Below are positions 56,365 through 64,000 of a DNA stretch of 64,000 bases, piece after piece. The stretch's first letter is position 1. Each line of letters starts with the position of its first letter. The translations under genes were made by a program, and so were the position numbers. The DNA lies in contig CM055823.1 of assembly GCA_029582265.1 (NCBI GenBank), forward strand, positions 11,411,716 through 11,475,715, read 5' to 3'. The DNA comes from Zoroaster sp. YZ-2022. Lineage: Eukaryota > Echinodermata > Asteroidea > Forcipulatida > Zoroasteridae. Below the pieces are notes generated by a model that was given only the letters and a program-made list of their open reading frames with translations, was not told where the DNA came from and made no database searches.

Positions 56365-57092
56365 CACTGCATTTTTCTCATTTTTTGCTTACAAATGACT
56401 AACACATTTCTATCTATATCATGGATGATACCATTAAAAGCAATACCGTGGGAGATGTTTTTAATCTAGGACAAAAATACAACTAAAATTCTGCAAAACA
56501 GTATCCGTTTTTCTACTTACGAGTGTATTATACGACGAACTTCCGTTGTTTAACGTTCAAGCAAAACATGGACGACACGGTTACACGTCACGTACGTGAC
56601 GTGAACACACAAAGTGTTGACGTTTCCGTATTTATGTATCCGTAGACTTGCGAAACCTTGAATGTCAGACGCGTGACGTCGAATAAGTAAGTTAACCAAT
56701 TACTTCACGCCGGTGTACTTATAACCTTCGGTCGGTGTGGCCCTGCATTTCTATAGTTGTCCCCAACCTGGAAATAATTACTTAAGAAAATGGTCCTTGC
56801 TCTATGATCGGACTACCACCGCAAGTACTTCTTTCTTATCCAAGATATATGAACATTTGCTCATGATTTGCTGTAGTGTCGGGACCAAAGAGAGGGCCAA
56901 AATTTTTATTACCCTGTTGAATGCCAGTGAGGGCGGTACCTTCATGAGATTTGTATTGTATTTTCTAAGAATAACTGTTGAAGAGTTGGGTTAACCGTGG
57001 AGGAAGGAAAATGGACTATTTTCCTTCCTCCATGGGTTAACGTTCTGGTCCTTGCTCTATGGTTAACGTTATACATAAAACGTTTGGGTATA
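56365..57092. other. Intergenic with palindromic TGACGT-containing sequence and a hairpin
   Basis: A perfect 20-bp palindrome CACGTCACGTACGTGACGTG lies at 56584-56603, and GCGTGACGTCG at about 56671; TGACGT is the CRE/ATF half-site. A 52-bp hairpin at 56990-57041 pairs GGAGGAAGGAAAAT with its mirror. An ORF at 56737-56994 follows but resembles nothing known. Confidence 0.4.
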
Positions 57093-58127
57093 CAGGCCTC
57101 GATCTTGGGCAAAAAAGGGGCAGGCCACTTTGGCCTTGCCCTCATCAAAATTCCACAGGGCACCAAGGCCAACTCAAGGGGGCACCAAGGCCAATCATTT
57201 CAAACCTTTAATTTACATTTATTTTTAAAATGTTTACTTTTAATTATTCTTTAGGCCACCTACAATCAATCCTATATGTAAAAGTCTGACTTTGGTTAAT
57301 TTATAAATATTTGATTCCTACCTTTTCTTTGAAAACAAGTTTTCAAGCTTTTGGCATTTTGAGCCTTCCTTGAAAAAAGCATTGTTTTTGCGCTTTTTTA
57401 CACGATCGTGTGAAGGCATCTTACTTTTGAGCGAAGTTTTTTGAGATGGCGTGTAAAAACGTTGCATGTGAATGGTCAGAACTTTTTCATTCATAAAAAT
57501 AAGCGCTGGTATCCGACTCATTTGTGCTGAATATACGATCACTGCGCTGTTTACCGTGCATTCATGTATGCAAGACTACACCACGTGCGGCTGGCTGTAT
57601 CTAAAACGTGCGCTGGTATCCGACCCGTTTGTGGTGATTTTACAATCACGACACTGGTACCTTGTACACATACAGCCGGCTGTTCAGCGCATGGGGACGA
57701 GATTAGAGCCGCTTGTACAATCACAGCAACGCCGCGCCGTGTGTGTGGGGCCGCGGCTGTGAGATCGAGAAGGGCCGGCTAGCCGGCCGGGGTACCGGGT
57801 ACGGTATGAGTCTGATCTGACATCGACATCGGAACTAGCTCGCATGCAAGCTACGCGTACCCGTATAGACTAGACGCGTGATGTATGAACAAACGACAAT
57901 AACGATAAAAAGACGTGTATTATTTTCATCGCCGTTTGTTGAATGGTGTTTGTATGCACGGATCATCTACACAATGTCCGTGATGTATGATTGTCATGAT
58001 GGGATGTAGAGGTAAATACAAAAGGGCACGCTGGCCAAGTTGGCCGCGACATGTGTACTTTTTGAGGGGGCATTGCGGCCAAGTTGGAAGGGCATGCGGC
58101 CGGTGGCCGCGGTAAAGATCGAGGCCA
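57093..58127. mobile_element. hAT-like element with CAGGCCTCGATCTT end
   Basis: CAGGCCTCGATCTT at the left mirrors AAGATCGAGGCC at the right. GGTATA stands on both sides (57087-57092 and 58128-58133). GGCCACTTTGGCCTTGCCC and GGCCAAGTTGGCCGC words are subterminal. The terminus is close to that of 195-1312. Non-coding. Confidence 0.6.
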
Positions 58128-58133
58128 GGTATA

Positions 58134-58636
58134 AATTTTGATAATTTCATTATTTAAAACGTGTCTTAGTGACATTCTTTGAACTACTAGTACTACTACT
58201 AGTTTGATAACTTGTCTTGGTGACAATATTAAAATTTATGTCTTATAGTGACATTCAGTGATAACGTGTCCTTGGTGACAACATAGTCATGGAGGTAGAA
58301 TCATGTATTTCCTTCCTCAATGGTAGAATTACCTCCATGGTATAGTGACATTATTTAATAACATGTCTTTAGTAACATAATTTAATAACTTGTCTTGGTG
58401 ACAACCTGTAAAGTTACCTTTGTCTTAACAATAACATGGAGGTAGAATTAGTGACATTGTTAATAACTTATAAATTGGAATTCTGGCAGTGTAATTCATA
58501 CCATGGCATTGTATTCCAAATGCACACATACACAACAAGCATGGTTATGAGTTTCGCTTCCCTGTCTGACCGTGTTTTTTTTCTGCAGTACACTTGTCCA
58601 CTATAGTATTATAGCTTTGCATGATGAAGAGGATAA
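58134..58636. repeat. Degenerate tandem array of TTGTCTTGGTGACA-type units
   Basis: AACTTGTCTTGGTGACAA, AACATGTCTTTAGTAACA and similar words recur from about 58150 to 58440, with GGAGGTAGAAT and its mirror ATTACCTCC between them. The last part is unremarkable. Confidence 0.55.
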
Positions 58637-58644
58637 GTAAAGAC

Positions 58645-59111
58645 CAGGAGAATGCCATATCCGACCGCCACTTTTTCTCATTCAATATAACCAATAATGT
58701 ACAAATGTAATCTTACCAACCCAGTAAGGTGGAGAATAATGATGGTGGACATATAGGCCCTACTTCAAATTATTCCAGGATATTTATTTCATGAAAATTT
58801 GGGCATTTTTGGTATACAATGACTTCCTCAGTCATGTCAGTCTGATAATCTTGTCAACTCGCCCGTTAGTGACCAACACGGTCATTGTACATGCGCAGTA
58901 GCAACTATAATAGGATCCTTCTATTTTCTGAAGGGGATAATGTTTTTAGAAGGGAAATAAAGTCCGAAAACCATCATAAAAGTGGATTTTAAAGATAGTT
59001 TTTGCTTTCTGTACCCCCAAAAATCGATAGAATCATTTTTTAACTGGTTAGCTGTTGCAAAACAATTCCCCCAAAACCTTAAAAGTGGTGGTCGGATAAG
59101 ACATTCTTTCC
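58645..59111 (+). mobile_element. GAATGTCGTATCC MITE, copy 3
   Basis: Full-length relative of 23159-23587 (CCGACCGCCACTTTTTCTCA at the left, AAGACATTCTTTCC at the right). The flanks GTAAAGAC (58637-58644) and GTAAAGGC (59112-59119) are an imperfect 8-bp duplication. It provides the uninterrupted reference for copy 2. Confidence 0.8.
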
Positions 59112-59162
59112 GTAAAGGCTCAATTGCGGTGACACCATGTGAAATTTTCAGTTGAGTAGTAA

Positions 59163-59276
59163 TTAGCTGTGGTGACCGCAGCCCTACTACCTGACTTTTA
59201 CAACTTCTGTCATTACCGTCCGTTAATGACAGAAGTTGTAAAAGTCAGGTAGTAGGGCTGCGGTCACCACAGCTAA
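59163..59276. repeat. Perfect hairpin with 53-nt arms flanked by 12-bp direct repeats
   Basis: Arms 59163-59215 and 59224-59276 are exact reverse complements around an 8-nt loop (CCGTCCGT). AGTAGTAATTAG occurs at 59155-59166 and 59276-59287, overlapping the arm ends, as a target duplication would. No ORF. Confidence 0.9.
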
Positions 59277-59390
59277 GTAGTAATTAGTTCTGAAAAGAAG
59301 TGGAGGTTACAACTCAACATTTTGATCTATTATTATACATTTGTATTCTAAAAATGAATGTTTGACTTTATTTTCCTTTAAATCCTTTAA

Positions 59391-59700
59391 CCCTCCTACA
59401 CATGGAGGCCACTCCGATCCACAAAATTCTGTTCTTTAGCAACCTTCAGTACATACATGTACAAGCCTGCTGTCCTTTCCAAGTAATCTTACAAAATCAA
59501 CTGTGTGCCACCCAAGGCCACTGTAAATGTTTGAACATATTATTATGGCCTAAAATGTATCAGTGGGAGACCACTTTACCCTGCAATCTCAGTGGTGTGA
59601 CAGTGCACAGAAGGGTAACCATAGGAGGCCACTGGCAACAGCTAATGGCTTGGAGTGGCCTGAATGGGTTGTTTCAAAAATCACACTGATTGTAGGAGGA
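59391..59700. mobile_element. TTAA-flanked element, family C, fuller copy
   Basis: TTAA at 59387-59390 and 59701-59704 flanks CCCTCCTACA and TGTAGGAGGA. The body from CCTGCTGTCCTTTCC onward matches 8440-8646. Confidence 0.75.
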
Positions 59701-59774
59701 TTAAACTGTGAATTATTATTAAATAGAAAGATTGACTTTGCTTTTTAAATAAATTTTGTCATGTATAAAAACAA

Positions 59775-60274
59775 NNNNNNNNNNNNNNNNNNNNNNNNNN
59801 NNNNNNNNNNNNNNNNNNNNNNNNNNNNNNNNNNNNNNNNNNNNNNNNNNNNNNNNNNNNNNNNNNNNNNNNNNNNNNNNNNNNNNNNNNNNNNNNNNNN
59901 NNNNNNNNNNNNNNNNNNNNNNNNNNNNNNNNNNNNNNNNNNNNNNNNNNNNNNNNNNNNNNNNNNNNNNNNNNNNNNNNNNNNNNNNNNNNNNNNNNNN
60001 NNNNNNNNNNNNNNNNNNNNNNNNNNNNNNNNNNNNNNNNNNNNNNNNNNNNNNNNNNNNNNNNNNNNNNNNNNNNNNNNNNNNNNNNNNNNNNNNNNNN
60101 NNNNNNNNNNNNNNNNNNNNNNNNNNNNNNNNNNNNNNNNNNNNNNNNNNNNNNNNNNNNNNNNNNNNNNNNNNNNNNNNNNNNNNNNNNNNNNNNNNNN
60201 NNNNNNNNNNNNNNNNNNNNNNNNNNNNNNNNNNNNNNNNNNNNNNNNNNNNNNNNNNNNNNNNNNNNNNNNNN
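59775..60274. other. Assembly gap (500 N)
   Basis: Exactly 500 unknown bases. ORFs running through it are meaningless. Confidence 0.98.
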
Positions 60275-61847
60275 GTTATTTTTACTTTATATTTACAAAT
60301 CTTATTCCACTGGGCCATACTTTCTTAACTTTTTTAAATATACTAGCATCGGGAAATTCAACTCATAAAGATTTATAAACACGAACAAACTTGAAAGGGA
60401 ATTCCCCACGAGAACGCAACACACCACACAGTACACAGTTATGCTTGTACTGTACATACATTACATGCACATGTATACACGTATGCGAACATGGTGCGAC
60501 TGAGTAGTGCTGATGGCTGTGTGGGTAGTGTTTGAGGATCACGTACCTGTTTCTGCGCATCGTGATTGGATAGATTTGCATAATAGAAAATTTATATTGT
60601 TCTTATTGGCTGTTTGATTGCTCATGAATATGTTCATCTTGCATATTCATTTTTATACCTGTAAACTACGAAAATTGACTGTATAATGCATTGACTGTGC
60701 CAAACCGAGATATGTTGCGGATGCTAAAATTGCTTCAATAATCATCGCCGAAGAACAAGGATACAATGAGGACCAGTAAAAGTAAGCATCGACTGTCGGG
60801 ATAAATTGTCCCGCTCTGTGGCTCAAAAATGCATGATTTTATAAAACTGCAGTTTTATTTTTGAAAACAGAATTTGGCAGTACTTTAGTTTAGTAAAAAA
60901 AAATCCTTGGTTTGTTGTCGGTTTTAAAAAAAACGTGACTGCTCAGTTTTACCGAAAAACCACCCAAGCCTAGCGCCCGCTAGCGTTCAGTGGTTCATGC
61001 AATGGAGGGACGATAGTAGCGAGATAACGAGCAATGTCTTGAACTAAGACTAGCCCATTGCTCCGCCATTATTGGAAACCGTCTGTGTGTGTGTTGTATA
61101 TATAGTGCGTTGTATACATTTCGCGTCCCTAATTTTCTGAAATTTTTGACTGATTTTACTCAACTTGGCTACCGTAATGGAGGTCAGAAGAACTTTTTTT
61201 TTCCGGCTCTAGAGCAAAGAGCTACTGGCATCCCTGCCCTCGGACAGAGCTCTTTAATCCAGTGGTCCTCACCCTCCTTACCCCTTGGACAGATTTCTTT
61301 ACTCTTGTAGTAATGATGACATGTTAGCCTCAGTGGCATAATTACAGGGGGTGGTAACCTTAGCCCAATGGTCTTTCTAGTTTTTCTTTGTCTATTTTAA
61401 CATTTGCATGGCCAGTTTCAGTCTCATCAGGCTACAGCTTGTGACATAGTTTTAGCCAGTAATACCTTTGGGTGTCTTTTGGACGCCCTGTTTGCTAAAT
61501 GGACACCTTATTGTGTGAGTAATACACAGGATAAAAATGCAAGTTACATATTTGGACACCCTGTTTTTACAAGGAATAACAATTTCTGGCTTACACTCTG
61601 TCGCTAAGCCTCATCCCCATTGCGCACTATTGATCCCAGTGTTGATCACCATTAGAAGGAAGGAAGGCATGCAGTCGGGTATAGGGGATGTGTAATATCT
61701 ACAGTAGATGAGGCTCAGCAAATCATGAAAATAGTCTCGGGTCTGTGATTTCTCAGGATTTTTTCCGGATTTCAGCATCTCCATTTACCTCAAAATTTCT
61801 TTGAAAGAAAAGAAGTAGCCACCAAGGAAAGAAAGAAGTAGCCTGTA
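60275..61847. other. Intergenic, nothing recognised
   Basis: No supported gene, splice pair or element boundary. GGACACC/GACGCCCTGTTT words recur at 61475-61565. Confidence 0.4.
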
Positions 61848-62022
61848 TAGACCTTATGCACATGACGTCATTTGAGTAGGGCGCCCTCGGCTAGAGGTCA
61901 AAAGAAGGTTGCTCATTGGCCCAATCTGTGCGCCGCGCGTGTATAGATGTGCGTTTTCCCACTGTTTCATCATCGTTTTACCTCTAAGATGGCGGCGTGA
62001 TGACGTCAACGCATAAGGTCTA
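61848..62022. mobile_element. 175-bp MITE with TAGACCTTATGC ends
   Basis: TAGACCTTATGC...ATGACGTCA and TGACGTCAACGCATAAGGTCTA-type ends are inverted. The middle is GC-rich. A TA target duplication is possible but not certain. Confidence 0.7.
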
Positions 62023-62224
62023 TTGTGTCCAAACCTCTAGTTTCTTGTTTGTAGGGATGTAGAGATTCTGTAAATCCTCCAAAATTAAACATTCAGGAAA
62101 GGCAGACCCAGGTCTGCTACCCATTTGTCAGGACTTTTTGTCAAGTCACACCCCAGTAGTCTGTTGTCTAGCTCTGTCATGGCAGTTTATATGTAAATGT
62201 ACATTTGTAATCAAAATATATTAA
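62023..62224. other. Intergenic spacer
   Basis: Nothing recognised between two elements. Confidence 0.4.
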
Positions 62225-62670
62225 TCCTAACCACCCTGAATCCATCAAAATCCATCCCCCTGTTTTGGAAGATTTCGGCGGATTCAGGATATCTCCACAT
62301 TGAGCATATGGCGGACTTTGATGGATTCAGGATTTCAATATTTTTTAACTGCTTGGTCATGTTGGTTGATGTATTTTGATGGATTATAGTTACATGTACT
62401 GTACATGTACAGCCAACACAAGTATGTGTTAGATTTTGATGGATTCTATGCAGCAACATACTATACAAATTTTCATGTGAGCATGGTATCCTGGATCCGC
62501 CAAAATCCGCCAGAAATTTAGTGGTGGATTTTGGCGGATTCAGGATATGTCCAATATCTACACTGGCAGATTCTGATGGATTCAGGACACCAGCATTTTG
62601 TGTGTGACAAAAATGGTGGAATTTGGTGGATTCAGGATACTTTCTAGTAAAAATACCCAAGGGGTTAGAG
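62225..62670. mobile_element. TTAA-flanked element, family A, independent copy
   Basis: TTAA at 62221-62224 and 62671-62674; ends TCCTAACCACCC and GGGGTTAGAG. The body is very similar to 1395-1776, including CAACATACTATACAAATTTT, but the flanks differ, so it is a separate insertion. Confidence 0.8.
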
Positions 62671-62710
62671 TTAATTGTTAATGTTTGCCTGTGATGTCTG
62701 ATTAGCCTAA

Positions 62711-63355
62711 AGGCGTGTTCGCACTGGACTTTTTTTTGGGAAGGTTTTACCGAGACGATGGTAAAATGAAAAATGGTTAAATTTAACCTCTGTCCGCACT
62801 TGGACTTTCGACACGGGAAAATTTTACCGAGACCGTGGTAGAAGTAACCGAGCTGTCAGTATAATGACTCATGAGGGCGCTTATGTGACCTTTCTACGTT
62901 GACCGATTGACCCAGAAAACTTGCTACACATGCACATGCATTAAATGCGCCCGGCCCGCCCCACCGTGGCGGTGAAACAATGCAAAGTGCATGCGTGGTG
63001 TCCCTGTGTAGCACGACCTTGCGCTCGGGCACGGATGTACGCTTTCCTGGGCCGGTTTAAACGTACAAAGCGCATCGCGTGCTGTCCCTGTAATATGCAG
63101 ACGTTGCTCTCGGGCGGATGTTCGCTTCCTGAGCCGCTTTTACCGACTCGCACTGTCCGCACTGGACTTATCGTCTCGGGAAAAGTTACCTGGGAAGTTT
63201 TCCTGGGCAGCAGTTGGCCAGTAAAAGTAACCGCTGGACTCAGGAAAAGTAACTTAGAGGAAAACGTCCTAGGCTGTCCGCACTGGACTTAAAATGGGAA
63301 AAGTACCCATCGTCTCGGTAAGTTTTACCAAAATAAGTCCAGTGCGAACACGGCT
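62711..63355. mobile_element. PIF/Harbinger-like MITE with TAA target duplication
   Basis: Ends AGGCGTGTTCGCACTGGAC and GTCCAGTGCGAACACGGCT are flanked by TAA (62708-62710 and 63356-63358). GTCCGCACTGGACTT and TTTTACCGAGACGATGG words repeat inside in both orientations. Two overlapping ORFs at 62941-63292 are by-products of a GC-rich stretch. Confidence 0.75.
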
Positions 63356-63358
63356 TAA

Positions 63359-64000
63359 GACTGCATCACAGAGCACCTTAAAACATACAGGTATACTTCA
63401 CGCTAAACGCTCTCATGATTTATCTTGTGTGCATGTTTATGATTGACTTTGGACAATAACAGACAAGTGCTGGACTACCCTTTCAGTTTATCCTGGATAG
63501 AACATTTGTATCATTTGGCTGGCAGAAAAATATCAGAGTTTAGAGGGAAAAAATTTCAAAATTGAGCCAGGAATCATCGATAAGCCATGAATCATTGGTA
63601 TCAGCTTGCATTTATGATGAATCATTGTACAGACTATGAGAGAATTATACAAGCGAGGGCACTAATCCTGGTTAAAAGCATTCATGTCGTATACCATAAG
63701 TCATTTATCATCGGGTTCTTAGAAATTGCAAGTCACTTTTTTGGGGGGAGGGGTATTTATTCCCCAAAATCATGATTATAAAAGTTGTTTTAACAATTGG
63801 GATAACCACATTTTGTAATATATCATGCAAATTAACAAACCCATGTGTACATAGGTTTGTTAATTCATTACAATTTGTTGATGACATTCAAGCCACACAT
63901 TTATGCAAAACATTATTGAGAAATGAACTGCGGCTGGGTATACATGTACATTGTGTATGTTCATGTATGGATGGTTAAGCATTGTAGCTGACCGTTAACA
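63359..64000. other. Intergenic to window end, nothing recognised
   Basis: AT-rich; no supported feature. Confidence 0.4.

Noticed and set aside
59719..60378. ORFs of about 200 codons across the N run
   Set aside because: Made almost entirely of unknown bases.

Overview
This window looks like repeat-dense nuclear DNA from an animal, most likely a marine invertebrate deuterostome (echinoderm, hemichordate or cephalochordate grade). The clues are a NACHT-LRR innate-immunity gene built from small phase-1 exons, a Penelope-like retroelement with a GIY-YIG endonuclease, many terminal-inverted-repeat (TIR) elements, a FEN1-like/CXC transposon ORF, and frequent ACATGTACATGTA-type simple sequence. 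The organism call is inference. Two 500-base runs of N (16074-16573 and 59775-60274) are scaffold gaps. There are no operons, bacterial signals, CRISPR arrays or recognisable tRNA/rRNA genes.

Layout. (1) 1-23.0 kb: mobile and tandem repeats with two weakly supported host exons (3981-4089 on +, 15690-15810 on -). A large inverted duplication has its left arm at 187-2447 and its right arm at 16574-23021. The arms carry different later insertions: a 0.4-kb TTAA element only on the left, and a 4.6-kb stack of nested elements only on the right. Each arm therefore serves as the empty site for the other. (2) 23-36 kb: a MITE family (terminal motif GAATGTCGTATCC), one copy of which is split by a 3.3-kb TIR transposon encoding a FEN1/XPG-like nuclease with a CXC cysteine-rich tail. 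Next come a 477-bp-armed foldback element with a 9-bp target duplication and several hAT- and Harbinger-like elements. (3) 36-50.3 kb: the main gene locus, on the minus strand. One long NACHT-LRR exon (38818-41420) has short exons upstream of it at 42733-42816, 44889-44978, 45223-45405 and 48436-48540. The three-exon block was duplicated, and the second copy (49004-50213) is partly broken. A NACHT pseudogene and a Penelope-like element sit between these exons. (4) 50.3-64 kb: almost entirely transposon derivatives (Tc1-like, foldback, hAT-like, Harbinger-like, TTAA elements), plus an unusual perfect 53-nt-arm hairpin flanked by 12-bp direct repeats.

How it works together: the only convincing host gene is the intracellular NLR receptor. 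The other coding regions belong to transposons and most are broken. Because several insertions have an uninterrupted paralogous copy in the same window, target-site duplications and relative ages can be read directly. All splice sites, domains and family names were assigned by eye; no database search was run.
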